A stretch of 40,698 bases of DNA from Saprospiraceae bacterium (GCA_020629255.1 JAHDDR010000012.1:1-40698), one strand, 5' to 3'; positions 25,364-35,888 are shown, counted from the first letter of the stretch. The notes: a model not told the origin generated them from the letters alone. Made by a program: numbers and translations.

Positions 25364-28300
25364 ATGGTATTCCTATTGCTCCTTTTTATGGTTTTTTGGT
25401 TGGCGATTCAGGTAGAGTCGGTACAAAATAAATTGGTGGATGTTGTCACCAAAAGATTATCCAAAGAATGGAATACGACCGTCGATGTCAAGCATGTCAG
25501 TTTTTCCCTTTTTAGTAGCGTGGTATTGGATTCTGTTCTTATAGAAGATACCCGAGGAGATACCTTGTTGTTCAGTCAAAGGTTGGATGCCAAATTCCGT
25601 TCGGGATTCATGGGGATTATCCGACAGGATTTGGATATCGAATCCATCGACTTATACGATACACGTTTCCATCATTATAAGGATACCTCTCTAATGGAAA
25701 CTAATATGGGATTCATTTTGGATTATTTTTCAAAAGAGCCGTCACCCAACGATACCCTCCCAAAAGAGAAAGCTCCTTTTTTGATGAATGTGGATCGCTT
25801 CAGTTTCCATAAATTATTAGTCGAAAAAATAGATAAGACCAAAGGAGAGTTTATAGAAGTTTTCGTAACCGATGGTAAAATAGAAGGATTGGATTTCGAC
25901 TCTGACAATAACCAACTCAAAACAAAAGGGATATTTTTAGAGGACTTCCATTTCCATTTTGATAAGAAAGAGAAAATAAGGAAAGATGATATAACGGACA
26001 GTACAAGTACAGATGATAATAATAATATCGAAAAAGATACTTCCTATATTCCATTTACAGCATTAGCCGATAAAATATTGGCATCCAAAGGGCATTTTCA
26101 TTTTGTGGATCACACCAGAGAATTCCAACGAACCAAATACGAAAATACAATGGATTTTACGGACTTGGATGTCCAATCCATTAATGCGGAAATAGATAGT
26201 TTTTGGTTCAGGGAAGATTTATGGTTCAAGGGAGAATTGAAACATATTTCTGCAAAAGAGAAAAATTGTGGTTTTGTCCTGAAAAAAAGTAGTGCCAAAG
26301 AAGTGGAGGTTTCTAGAAAGGGTTTGCATTTATATGGCATGGAATTAAATACACCCTATTCTCAAATAGGGGATACCCTCGAAATGAAATACCGCAAAAA
26401 AGGATATTATGCTTTTGAAGATGATTTTGTAAATGAAGTTTATTTAACAGGTAAGTTCAACAAAGGATCTAGAATAGCCCTTCGGGATATTTTTACCTTC
26501 GCTCCAGAATTGCAGTCCAATAAATTTTTCAATAAAAATAAAGATGAAGTAATTGAAGCGGAAGGGGTTGTGAAAGGGAAAATCAATAGTTTGAAAACGA
26601 AAGGATTTACCTTGAAAGTGGGACGGGATTTGATTATTCGGGGAGATTTTAATTCTAGGAATATTGCTGTAAGAGGAGAGGAATTCATGAACTTGGAATT
26701 AACGGAATTAAAAACGAGTATTCCAACATTAAGAGCCTTGATTCCGGGTTTTAATCCTCCTTCTCAATTCGATAAATTAGGGGTCTTGGATTTCCAAGGA
26801 AAATACTATGGTTTCTTTACCGATTTTACCGCCATCGGTTCCTTGAATACGGCACTCGGAAAAGTCGAGTCGGATATTAATTTAAAAGGAGATAAAAATA
26901 ATGCGAATTATTCGGGTTCTCTTTCTTTAATCGATTTCGATTTGAGTGGTTGGTCTGGTAATACCGATTTGGGCTTGGTGAATTTCTCTGCCAAAGTCAA
27001 TAATGCTTCTGGTTTAACACTGGATGAAATCAATGCGGATCTAGATGCGGAAATTCGTTCCCTTACCTTCAAAAATTATAAATACCAATTTTTGAATATC
27101 GGAGGGAAATTCGATAAAAAACGGTTTGAAGGAAATCTGGACATCAAGGATAATAATATTGATTTGGAATTTTCGGGACTGGTAGATTTCAATGAAAAAA
27201 TACCCACTTTTAATTTTGAAGCAGATGTGCATAAATTATTATTCCACCCATTAAACCTATCCAAAAAACAAATGGAATTAAAAGGTAAATTGGATTTTGA
27301 TTTCAAAGGATTGAATGCAGACGAATTAGATGGGACCGCATCTGCTAAAAATGTAGAATTTACCATCGATTCTATTTTGCTGGAATTAGACAGTATTTAT
27401 GCTTATTCTTTTTTAGAAAATGAAACCACAAAAAAAGTAGGGGTAGAATCGGATGTATTAAAAGGTGAACTTTTGGGTACATTCCAAATTACAGAATTGG
27501 GTGATGCCATTCTTGGGTATTTCAATCGTAATTTTCCGGGGTTTGCCAACCGGTTAAAAGTACCAAAGCCCAAAAAAGAATTTACCAGTGATAAATATTT
27601 TACCTTCGATTTTACCATTCCGAATTCTAAAAATTTCACCCAATTAATTTCGCCCAAACTGGATACCATATTCAATGCGTCTATAGAAGGTTATTTTAAT
27701 AATGTGATAGATACTTTGTTTTTAGATTTCGCTTTTGAAAAAGGAACTTTTAATGATATTGAATTCAAAGATGGAATTACAACGGCGGTATTTAAAAAAG
27801 ATGAAGGGACATTTGATGTAGGAGCGTATCACACCATTGTCCGAGATTCTTTACACCTTCCCCCCTTGGCTTTATATAATGATTTTTATCGGGATACATT
27901 CGATTTCGAATTTAATGCGAACGATTTTACAAATTTTTTAGACGACATCAATTTGGTCGGATCGCTCACCCTAGAAGAACCGGATATTTATAAAGTTGCA
28001 TTCGAAACTTCAGATTTAGTTTTGATGAATCAGAAGTGGGAAATTCTGGATAATAATTATATTAAATTTGGAAAAGACTTTTTAGAAACTGAAAATTTCA
28101 TACTCAATAATCAAGATTTTTTAAGGCAATCGGTAGAATTAAATAGTAAAGGAAAAAAAGGGTTGTCATTGAGTCTAAGTGATTTCGATTTGGATTATCT
28201 CAATGATTATATTAATTATGATAAATTAAATATAAGAGGCGAAGTCGATTTTTTAGTTGAAATTGAAGACGTATTTAAATTGCAAGGAATCGAAGCATTG

Positions 28301-30238
28301 GCTACAATGGATTCTGTAATCATTAATGATGATTTTTATGGCAATTTAAATTTAAATGCTAGAGCCAAAGATATTTCTTCGGAAGTAAAAACAAAATTAT
28401 TTATTGATAATGGGGCACAATCTTTTTCTTCCCAGGGTTTTTATCGTCCGCCATATTTAAAAATAAATAAAAATTCTTTCGGACAAGAAATTAAAATAAA
28501 AAAATATCCTTTGGCTATTGCCAATTATTTTATTGGTGAAGAAATTTCCAATACAACAGGTTTTATAAATGCTGATTTGAAATTAGTCGGAAATCCGGAA
28601 AATCCTCGCCTGTCCGGATTGACAGAAGTAAAAGATGCTGCTACGACCATCAATTATTTACAAACCCGAATTTTTGTTCCAGAAGATACCATTCTCGTAG
28701 CACCGGATGAATTCAATCTGACCGGATTAAAAATATATGATAAAGAAGGAAACCAAGGAATGGCATTCGGAGGAATTAAAAATAATAAATTCCGAAAATT
28801 CGAATTGGATTTAATTTTACAATCGCCAAAATTTATAGCCTTAGACACGAAGGAAGAAGATAACGAAGTGTTTTATGGAAAAGGAGTGGGCGATCTGAGG
28901 GCAGAATTTACCGGCGATTTTAAAAATACGAATATAGATATCATTGCAACTACGGGACCGGAAACAAAAATTATTTTGCCCCTGTCTACTTCGGGCACGC
29001 AATCGGAACTCAGCTTTATTACCTTCAATTCGGATAAAGAAGAAAATGAGAATGAAGAAATTATAAAACAATTCGTACCCGAAGAATTAAGGGGCGTAGA
29101 ATTAACCATGGCATTGAACCTTACTCCCGATGCAGAAATCCAAATGATTTTTGATGAAAAAACAGGAGATATTCTAAAAGGAAGAGGACACGGAAATCTA
29201 AAAATAGATGTTACCCGAGATGGTGAATTTAATATGTATGGAGATTATATTGTTGAAGAAGGTTCATATTTATTTACCTTATTAAATGTAGTGAATAAAC
29301 CTTTTTTAATTAAAAAAGGAGGAGTAGTGAGTTTTTCCGGCGACCCTTTGGAGGCGGTCATAGATTTGGAAGCATCTTATGCTAAATTATCGACAACGCC
29401 TTATAATTTTATATTGGAATATTTAACCAACGATGGCGACAAAGCACAGGCCCAGCAGACAACACCTGTGGATTTAACCATGAAATTAAAAGGTATTCTT
29501 TCCCAACCAGATATTGATTTCGATATTATTTTCCCCAACTTACATGGCCGCTTGAAAAATTTTACGGATAATAAACTACGTATAGTACGTGAGGATGAAA
29601 ACGAATTGAACCGGCAGGTGTTGGGACTCATCGCCTTCGGCTCATTTTTTCCTTCGGATATGGCATATTCGAATACAGGTTTGATAGATGGTGGAATTAA
29701 TACATTAAGTGAAATGTTATCCAACCAGCTTTCTATTTATTTAAGCGAATTATTATCCGAAGTTATAACGGATGTCGATTTTGATATTAATTATAGATAT
29801 TATGAATTATCGGATTTAAATGAATTGGACCCCGATGCATTTAAATCTGGTAGTGAATTGGAAATCCGTTTTAAGAAAAGATTGTTCAATAACCGTCTGA
29901 CGATAAATGCTGGAAGTAACTTCGATATTGATGGGGGCGAAAATGGAGCCTTCCTTGCGGGTGATTTATTAATCGAATATTTATTAACGCCCGACGGCCG
30001 TTTTAAATTGAGATTTTATCAGCAATCGGATCAAACCATTTCCGGAGAGAGAAGAAACGAAACGGGTGTGGGGCTAACCTACCAAAGAGAATTCGATACT
30101 TGGAAAGAATTGTTCCGAAAAAAATACAAAGGAAAAAAAATATACGATTCTACAGAAGGAAAATCAAAAGCCCAAGAAGCATTCCAGAAATCAAAAGGAG
30201 AAACACCTTCTGGTCTGATAGATGAAGAAATCCAATAG
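25364..30238 (+). CDS. TamB-like translocation/assembly protein (DUF490/AsmA-like)
   Basis: At least 1624 residues. One N-terminal membrane helix (about 2-18) anchors a very long repetitive beta region. An AsmA-like start (WNTTVDVKHVSFSLFSSVVLDSVLIED, in part) is followed by many beta strands, and the DUF490/TamB C-terminal domain spans about 1150-1590, with GRGHGNLKIDVTR, YGDYIVEEGSYLFTLLNV and the closing GVGLTYQREFDTW. TamB-family proteins bridge inner and outer membranes and are linked to lipid transport or outer-membrane protein assembly. The ATG at 25364 lies inside the expected helix; the frame continues upstream to 25247, so the true start is probably earlier. It converges with the next gene, 10 bp apart. 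Confidence 0.88.
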   Translation: MVFLLLLFMVFWLAIQVESVQNKLVDVVTKRLSKEWNTTVDVKHVSFSLFSSVVLDSVLIEDTRGDTLLFSQRLDAKFRSGFMGIIRQDLDIESIDLYDTRFHHYKDTSLMETNMGFILDYFSKEPSPNDTLPKEKAPFLMNVDRFSFHKLLVEKIDKTKGEFIEVFVTDGKIEGLDFDSDNNQLKTKGIFLEDFHFHFDKKEKIRKDDITDSTSTDDNNNIEKDTSYIPFTALADKILASKGHFHFVDHTREFQRTKYENTMDFTDLDVQSINAEIDSFWFREDLWFKGELKHISAKEKNCGFVLKKSSAKEVEVSRKGLHLYGMELNTPYSQIGDTLEMKYRKKGYYAFEDDFVNEVYLTGKFNKGSRIALRDIFTFAPELQSNKFFNKNKDEVIEAEGVVKGKINSLKTKGFTLKVGRDLIIRGDFNSRNIAVRGEEFMNLELTELKTSIPTLRALIPGFNPPSQFDKLGVLDFQGKYYGFFTDFTAIGSLNTALGKVESDINLKGDKNNANYSGSLSLIDFDLSGWSGNTDLGLVNFSAKVNNASGLTLDEINADLDAEIRSLTFKNYKYQFLNIGGKFDKKRFEGNLDIKDNNIDLEFSGLVDFNEKIPTFNFEADVHKLLFHPLNLSKKQMELKGKLDFDFKGLNADELDGTASAKNVEFTIDSILLELDSIYAYSFLENETTKKVGVESDVLKGELLGTFQITELGDAILGYFNRNFPGFANRLKVPKPKKEFTSDKYFTFDFTIPNSKNFTQLISPKLDTIFNASIEGYFNNVIDTLFLDFAFEKGTFNDIEFKDGITTAVFKKDEGTFDVGAYHTIVRDSLHLPPLALYNDFYRDTFDFEFNANDFTNFLDDINLVGSLTLEEPDIYKVAFETSDLVLMNQKWEILDNNYIKFGKDFLETENFILNNQDFLRQSVELNSKGKKGLSLSLSDFDLDYLNDYINYDKLNIRGEVDFLVEIEDVFKLQGIEALATMDSVIINDDFYGNLNLNARAKDISSEVKTKLFIDNGAQSFSSQGFYRPPYLKINKNSFGQEIKIKKYPLAIANYFIGEEISNTTGFINADLKLVGNPENPRLSGLTEVKDAATTINYLQTRIFVPEDTILVAPDEFNLTGLKIYDKEGNQGMAFGGIKNNKFRKFELDLILQSPKFIALDTKEEDNEVFYGKGVGDLRAEFTGDFKNTNIDIIATTGPETKIILPLSTSGTQSELSFITFNSDKEENENEEIIKQFVPEELRGVELTMALNLTPDAEIQMIFDEKTGDILKGRGHGNLKIDVTRDGEFNMYGDYIVEEGSYLFTLLNVVNKPFLIKKGGVVSFSGDPLEAVIDLEASYAKLSTTPYNFILEYLTNDGDKAQAQQTTPVDLTMKLKGILSQPDIDFDIIFPNLHGRLKNFTDNKLRIVREDENELNRQVLGLIAFGSFFPSDMAYSNTGLIDGGINTLSEMLSNQLSIYLSELLSEVITDVDFDINYRYYELSDLNELDPDAFKSGSELEIRFKKRLFNNRLTINAGSNFDIDGGENGAFLAGDLLIEYLLTPDGRFKLRFYQQSDQTISGERRNETGVGLTYQREFDTWKELFRKKYKGKKIYDSTEGKSKAQEAFQKSKGETPSGLIDEEIQ

Positions 30239-30248
30239 CAATTATTCC

Positions 30249-31745
30249 TCACCGTTTAACCGTAATCAATTGCAATTCCAGTTCACCCGAAGAATATCCC
30301 TTGTCTTTTAATAATTGATTAAAATAAGGAAGCGAAGATTCTGCTTTGGATAAATCCTTGTAAGGAACATCAACGTACACGATATAATAGGCAGGCGTTT
30401 CCTTGAAACAACCACCCCTCACAATACCCCCCAATACGCTGGCTTTATTAATTTGGGAAATCCTGTATTCTGCATTTTTTAACGTTTTGTACACACCATC
30501 TCTTAGGATATATCTTTTGCCATACCAATCTGCATATGTTTTGCAAACGGTATCCATACCTTTTTTCTTCTTTTTCTTGACTCCCGCTATTTTTTTCGGA
30601 GAAGACTTAATGGTTTTGTTTTTGTCGTTCTCTAATAAAACATTTATAGAATCCAACACTTTTTGATGATCGGGATAGTCCCGATCTTCCAGCCACGCCC
30701 AAAGAGAATCTTGGTGCTTTTCGGTGTACCACCGTTTTAATTCGATTTGGTCATAATATTGTATTTCCCCTAAATCATATTCCTGGATGGTGCTGTCGTA
30801 GGAAACCACATAACCCGAATCAATTAAATAAAAACCGGTTTCTTTATCCCAATCTTTAAAATCTTCTAATATTTTTTGGCGATATTTTTTAGTATTGACT
30901 TCAACAATATCTCTTTTGTTCCATTCTTTCCAAAGCAAAGCGAACAAAATGGACGAACAAAGAAAAATCAATAACAATTGTATTCTGAAATCGTAGCGGA
31001 ATCTTTTTTCTTTTTCCCAACCCATTAAATTAAAAACCCGATCAGAAAAACCCATGTTTTTTTCAGGAACATTTTCTGCGGCTACAAACTCTTGCCTTTT
31101 TCTTTTTTTACCGGTTACATTTTTTTTTGCCGGACTGATGCTTTGCCGAATATCGAAATCTTTCTCAACGACAATCAACCCAAATCCATGATTGATACAT
31201 TGCCTTTTAAGCTCTTTCAAATATTTATCTTCCGGATTTTCGAAAACATCAATGCCTACCGCCACCCATTGATCGTCGGCATCATATAATTTAAATTGTT
31301 CTAAAGCATAAATTTGCCGATAATTGGAAATCCGACTAAAAACCAACCGATACAATAAACTGAAAAATAAGATGCCACCTATTAATAATATGGCAAACAA
31401 AGGAACCCCTTCATGCCGAATAACAAAATAATTTTGGATATAAATAAAAAGAAAAAACAGCATGCCCACAATGAAACCAAAAGTAAGGCTATCCCAATTC
31501 AATTGACTTTTTCTAACCTTGTATTTTACCTCATCGGCTTTGGCGTAAGACGTCGCTTCGAATGTCGCCAAAAAATCATGTTCCAAACCGGTTTTATAAC
31601 TGATATGGCCATCGGCAATTACCCCCGAAGAAGTTACCATGTCAACCTGAGCAGTGGTTTCTCCTAATCGGTTCCGGTGCTTATAATGCGTTTTCAGAAA
31701 ACGCAAAGCGGCATGTTTTATGTCGTGTTCCGTTAAAAAAGACAT
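30249..31745 (-). CDS. membrane protein with restriction-endonuclease-like N-terminus and SPOR-like C-terminus
   Basis: 498 residues. Residues 1-85 hold conserved-looking blocks (AALRFLKTHYKHRNR, VIADGHISY, FLATFEATSYAKADEVKYKV) in an Asp45...Glu63 arrangement that recalls PD-(D/E)XK folds, though the final lysine is a threonine. Transmembrane helices follow at about 88-108 and 115-135. A second soluble block, 145-200, contains QFKLYDADDQWVAVGIDVF and CINHGFGLIVVEKD. A third helix is at about 255-272. The C-terminal 85 residues look SPOR-like (YRISQINKASVLGG, YYIVYVDVPY). I recognise the pattern as a Bacteroidota hypothetical family, not a characterised protein; nuclease activity is inference. 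Confidence 0.72.
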   Translation of the reverse strand: MSFLTEHDIKHAALRFLKTHYKHRNRLGETTAQVDMVTSSGVIADGHISYKTGLEHDFLATFEATSYAKADEVKYKVRKSQLNWDSLTFGFIVGMLFFLFIYIQNYFVIRHEGVPLFAILLIGGILFFSLLYRLVFSRISNYRQIYALEQFKLYDADDQWVAVGIDVFENPEDKYLKELKRQCINHGFGLIVVEKDFDIRQSISPAKKNVTGKKRKRQEFVAAENVPEKNMGFSDRVFNLMGWEKEKRFRYDFRIQLLLIFLCSSILFALLWKEWNKRDIVEVNTKKYRQKILEDFKDWDKETGFYLIDSGYVVSYDSTIQEYDLGEIQYYDQIELKRWYTEKHQDSLWAWLEDRDYPDHQKVLDSINVLLENDKNKTIKSSPKKIAGVKKKKKKGMDTVCKTYADWYGKRYILRDGVYKTLKNAEYRISQINKASVLGGIVRGGCFKETPAYYIVYVDVPYKDLSKAESSLPYFNQLLKDKGYSSGELELQLITVKR

Positions 31746-31761
31746 ATCAGGCTCTAAATTA

Positions 31762-32667
31762 ATGATAATCTTGTTTACATGTAACGTTTTCTTTTTCTTT
31801 GTTGGATATTGGAATAATAAATTGGAAAAAAATATCCGACATACGTTATTTTTTAGAATCGTTCAATATGCGGTTTTCTTTCTATTCCTAGGGAGAGCCT
31901 TGCAACATTTTTTCTCTTCCACACCCTATCGTAATTTTTTTTGGGACGAGGAATTATTTTCCAAACAGGATTGGAATTACCATACTCAAATCCTGTTCAA
32001 CGATTCGAATTTAGATCTATTGGCATATTTTATAGGTGTAATTTTTCTTTTCGCAGCGATAACCACAATTTTTATTTTCTCATTAAAAAAAAGACGAATA
32101 AAATTCGCATTCATTCTAGGAGTGATTTTCCTTACCTTTCTTTTTTTTATCGGATTCAAAGATAATTTTTATCGAATAGGACAATTGATGGAAATGGTGT
32201 TGCAAGGGGCATCCCCCTTGTTTTTATATTTCATTGCATTTTCCAATACCTTCACAAAAAAAATAGATGTCTGGATGAGGGGAGCCATCGCCTGTACCTT
32301 TATCGGTCATGGTTTGTTTGCTCTTGGATATTATCCCATACCTATTTCATTTTTCGAAATGTCCATTTCCATTTTAGGATGGGATGAAGAAACAATACGG
32401 ACATTTCTTAGAATGGCAGGAGTAATGGATTTTTTAGTGGCGATCCTTTTATTTTTGCCCCATAAATTTAGGCAGTCCGGGTTATTATATGCCTTCCTTT
32501 GGGGATTGCTAACAACCCTTGCCCGAATTACGTCTTACTTATGGGTAAATGATGGGTTCTCCTTATCCGAATTTTTATACCATTTACCCGGTACGATATA
32601 TCGAATACCTCATTGTTTGATTCCTTTGGCCTTATTTATTTATTATTCGGATGCCTCAACAAAATAA
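31762..32667 (+). CDS. polytopic membrane protein, DoxX-like
   Basis: About 300 residues with seven or eight predicted transmembrane helices. The segment FLFLGRALQHFFSSTPYRNFFWDEELF, split across the first helix and a periplasmic loop, resembles hypothetical DoxX-like membrane proteins. The frame is open from an ATG at 31720, which would overlap the divergent gene; I prefer the ATG at 31762. A TTG at 31822 is a further candidate because the strongly conserved-looking part begins just after it. Function is unknown. Confidence 0.7.
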   Translation: MIILFTCNVFFFFVGYWNNKLEKNIRHTLFFRIVQYAVFFLFLGRALQHFFSSTPYRNFFWDEELFSKQDWNYHTQILFNDSNLDLLAYFIGVIFLFAAITTIFIFSLKKRRIKFAFILGVIFLTFLFFIGFKDNFYRIGQLMEMVLQGASPLFLYFIAFSNTFTKKIDVWMRGAIACTFIGHGLFALGYYPIPISFFEMSISILGWDEETIRTFLRMAGVMDFLVAILLFLPHKFRQSGLLYAFLWGLLTTLARITSYLWVNDGFSLSEFLYHLPGTIYRIPHCLIPLALFIYYSDASTK

Positions 32668-32683
32668 AAAAGCATCTGGGTAC

Positions 32684-33088
32684 TTATATACAATTGGATA
32701 GTATATGGTCTTTCAATTTTTGATTATCCATTGTGATATTATTCTTTTCTTCCTGGGAGCAATTCTGAAAATCACTACACGATTCATCTTTTCGCCCCAG
32801 AATATGATAGCAAATTCCTCTGTTCCAATAGACATTAGGATAATTCTTATCTATTTTTAAAATCATTGAGAAAGATTCAATTGCTTCTTCAAATCTTTTT
32901 AATTTGAAAAGGCTCATTCCTTTATCATATAGAATTTTACAATTTTCTGGATCAGATTCCAACCATTTGTCTGCTTCGATGACGGTATTTTCATAATCTT
33001 CTTCCGTTTCGTTTTTGCAGAGATTTTCATTATATTTACTTCCACAACTAATAGAAAAAATCAATAATAGGAGAAATGTTTTTTTCAT
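32684..33088 (-). CDS. TPR-containing lipoprotein
   Basis: 134 residues. The signal LLLLIFSISC is probably a lipoprotein signal with a poor lipobox (Cys15). The mature part has two to three TPR-like units (VIEADKWLESDPENCKILYD, FKLKRFEEAIESFSMILKID, VYWNRGICYHILGRKDESC). It is divergent from the methyltransferase gene and converges with the DoxX-like gene. Its partner is unknown. Confidence 0.8.
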   Translation of the reverse strand: MKKTFLLLLIFSISCGSKYNENLCKNETEEDYENTVIEADKWLESDPENCKILYDKGMSLFKLKRFEEAIESFSMILKIDKNYPNVYWNRGICYHILGRKDESCSDFQNCSQEEKNNITMDNQKLKDHILSNCI

Positions 33089-33142
33089 GGTACTTTTATT
33101 TTTCCAAATTACTAAAACTATAGTAAAATATTCTCACATTAT

Positions 33143-33733
33143 ATGATAAAAAAACTTGATGCAATCTATTGGAACCAACGCTATCTGGATAAGAACATTC
33201 CCTGGGATGTGGGATATATCACAGATCCATTGAAAAATTATTTCGATAGCTTATCAGAAAAGAACTTTAAAATATTGATACCGGGATGCGGCTCGGGTTA
33301 CGAAGCTCGGTACCTTCATCAACAAGGTTTTACCCAAGTATATGTCTGTGATTGGTCTCAAGCGGCATTAGATAAATTGAAAGGACAAACAGAGGGTTTT
33401 CCTACAGAACATATGATTTGTGGAGATTTCTTCAAAATAGAAGATTCATTTGATTTAGTTGTCGAACAAACCTTTTTTTGTGCTCTGTTACCATCATTAA
33501 GAAAAAATTATGTACAAAAAATGCATAATTTACTTAACTTTAATGGAAAATTGGTCGGATTGCTTTTCAATACCCAATTTCCTAATAATCCTCCTTATGG
33601 AGGAAATGAAGAGGAATATAGGAAACTTTTCGAGCCTTTTTTCGTCATTAATAGTATGTCTTCTTGTGAAGATTCTATTCAACCTCGGCTAGGTTCCGAA
33701 CTTTTTGTTGAAATGACCCGAAAAAAGCAATAA
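33143..33733 (+). CDS. TPMT-family SAM-dependent methyltransferase
   Basis: 196 residues of the thiopurine S-methyltransferase-like family. WNQRYLDKNIPWDVG is near the N-terminus, motif I is LIPGCGSGYEA at 45-55, and EQTFFCALLP and GKLVGLLFN follow. Bacterial members methylate thiol, selenium, tellurium or small halide-like acceptors; specificity is not readable here. It stands alone with no clear promoter box upstream. Confidence 0.86.
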   Translation: MIKKLDAIYWNQRYLDKNIPWDVGYITDPLKNYFDSLSEKNFKILIPGCGSGYEARYLHQQGFTQVYVCDWSQAALDKLKGQTEGFPTEHMICGDFFKIEDSFDLVVEQTFFCALLPSLRKNYVQKMHNLLNFNGKLVGLLFNTQFPNNPPYGGNEEEYRKLFEPFFVINSMSSCEDSIQPRLGSELFVEMTRKKQ

Positions 33734-33836
33734 CGACAACATGACCAAACAATAGAATCCTCCCATTCCATATTGTACTATAAAACCGCGATATAAATAG
33801 TGCATTAAACATCATTTTATGAGGATTTTGGGATAC

Positions 33837-35852
33837 ATGAAAACTAAATTTACATACACAATTACTATTGGGATATTTTTGCTCCTTTTATCTTTTCCAT
33901 CATCTGCGCAAGAAAAGAAAGAAGCTGTTCGTACAAAAAATGCCAAAGAATCATTGAGAATTGCCCAGCAATTCATTAATGCCGGTGCATATATCCGAGC
34001 GAAGAGACAATTGAATTATACACTAAAACTCAAGGATAATTTTGCGATTGCCTATCGGGAATTGGGGCGGGTTCATTTTGAATTGGAAGAATTCGAAGAA
34101 GCGATTGTAGCTTATGAATATTCTTTTGAATTCGGACCCAATATCTCAAGAGCGGCTTATTTCGAATGTGGTGAATCCTATTTTAAAATGGGACAATTAG
34201 AGCAAGCCTTATATTATTTCAATGTATATAAAGAGAGAAAGAATACAAAATATGCCAATCGGAATTTAGAGTCCGGTTTGGAAATTGAGTTTGATGAAAA
34301 GTACAATATCCGACTAAAAAATATAGAATATACCTTTTTAGCACAATCCCAATTTGTAGAACATCTGCCGAAAAATTTGGGGGCTTCGATTAATTCTAAA
34401 CACAATGAATACCTTCCCGCTATTTCTAATACTGGAAGAAGATTGGTCTTCACTAGAGATATTAAAGGAAAAAATGAAAATATTTTAACCTCTTCTTTTA
34501 GCAAGAAAGGAGAATGGTCTATGGCGAGAAAATTGGATGACAAAGTCAATTCACATCAGAATGAAGGAATGGCTAAATTTTCAGCCAATGGGAAATCTTT
34601 TTTCTTTACGGGCTGTAAAAGACCGGATTCGTATGGCGGCTGTGATATTTACGAAGCTTCCTTAGATTTATTTGGTGAAGTAACAGAAGTGAACCATCTC
34701 GAAGGGTTGAATTCCAATAATTGGGATTCCCAACCTTGTATTACATGTAATGGTGATGTGATTTATTTTTCGAGTGTTAGACCGGGCGGTTTCGGAGGTG
34801 CGGATATTTACGCGAGTTTTCGTTTGGATGACGGTACATGGTCTGCTGGAGTGAATTTAGGGAGTTCCATCAATACGCCTCATGATGAGGAAGCTCCATT
34901 TATCGCTTCCGATGGAAAAACCCTTTACTTCACATCCACTGGTTGGGAAGGGCAAGGAGATGGTGATTTATTCTTGACTAGAAAAGAAGGCAATTCTTGG
35001 TCGAAAGCCGAAAATCTGGGTTATCCTATTAATTCGCAAAGCAAAGAATTAGGAATTTATGTGCATAAAGATGGAAGAACCATTTACTTCGCTTCTGCTA
35101 GAGCAGAAGGTGAGGGTGGTTTGGATATTTATCAATACGAATTACCCGAAAAATATAGACCCAAAATCATGAACAATGTTTATGGTTTTATTGTGGATGA
35201 TGCGACCAATGAACCCATATCGACAGAAGTAAAAGTATATCGAGAAGGAGAAAAATATAAATTCGATGCAAATGAACGAGGACAATTTTATACCTGTCTG
35301 ACTCAGAATAATGCCTATACCTTTCATGTTGAGATAGAAGGATATCAACCCTTCATGTCGGCAGTTTTTTTAGAGCCCAGTCAAGATAACGAGCCCTCTG
35401 CCGTGGAAATAAGGATGATACCTGAAGGTTATACTAAAGAAGAAAAAGAAAAACAAGTCGCATTTACAGTGATCCAAAAACCAAGGGATGTTGTTCGAAG
35501 AGTTGCCTTTTATTTTGACACCAATTCTTCAGATTTAACCCACCAAACCCAAGCAAAATTAGATGACCTTGTTAGTACCCTTTCTAATTCGAAAGAAGAT
35601 TGGAGTGTTGATGTGGTGGGTTTTGCCGATCATACGGGCTCTGCGGATTACAACAAAGTATTGTCAGAAAAAAGAGCAAATTCCGTAGCGGAATATCTAA
35701 GTACTTTAGGCGTTCCTATTAGCAATGTAAGACAAGAAGGTCGGGGAGCCATCGCCAGTAACACCTTGGCAGATATGAAGCAAAACAGAAGGGTAGAAGT
35801 GATTCTAAAAGGACGACTCATGGAAGAAATAAAATTATATCATGTAAATTGA
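33837..35852 (+). CDS. PorE-like TPR-PD40-CRD-OmpA protein
   Basis: About 671 residues from the ATG at 33837; an ATG six codons earlier (33819) is possible. Positions counted from 33819: signal peptide to about 30 (SFPSSAQ); TPR about 40-140; PD40/WD40-like blades about 190-440 (RPDSYGGCDIY, RPGGFGGADIY, GEGGLDIYQY); a carboxypeptidase-regulatory-like domain about 450-520 (VYGFIVDDATNEPIS, FHVEIEGYQPF); an OmpA-type peptidoglycan-binding domain about 555-665 (YFDTNSSDL, GFADHTGSADYN, NRRVEVILKG). This order matches PorE, which attaches the T9SS ring to peptidoglycan. Assignment rests on architecture; the T9SS-tailed protein in the window shows the host has the system. Confidence 0.85.
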   Translation: MKTKFTYTITIGIFLLLLSFPSSAQEKKEAVRTKNAKESLRIAQQFINAGAYIRAKRQLNYTLKLKDNFAIAYRELGRVHFELEEFEEAIVAYEYSFEFGPNISRAAYFECGESYFKMGQLEQALYYFNVYKERKNTKYANRNLESGLEIEFDEKYNIRLKNIEYTFLAQSQFVEHLPKNLGASINSKHNEYLPAISNTGRRLVFTRDIKGKNENILTSSFSKKGEWSMARKLDDKVNSHQNEGMAKFSANGKSFFFTGCKRPDSYGGCDIYEASLDLFGEVTEVNHLEGLNSNNWDSQPCITCNGDVIYFSSVRPGGFGGADIYASFRLDDGTWSAGVNLGSSINTPHDEEAPFIASDGKTLYFTSTGWEGQGDGDLFLTRKEGNSWSKAENLGYPINSQSKELGIYVHKDGRTIYFASARAEGEGGLDIYQYELPEKYRPKIMNNVYGFIVDDATNEPISTEVKVYREGEKYKFDANERGQFYTCLTQNNAYTFHVEIEGYQPFMSAVFLEPSQDNEPSAVEIRMIPEGYTKEEKEKQVAFTVIQKPRDVVRRVAFYFDTNSSDLTHQTQAKLDDLVSTLSNSKEDWSVDVVGFADHTGSADYNKVLSEKRANSVAEYLSTLGVPISNVRQEGRGAIASNTLADMKQNRRVEVILKGRLMEEIKLYHVN

Positions 35853-35888
35853 TTCAACAATTTTCATATCTAGAAATAAGACTTGAGA

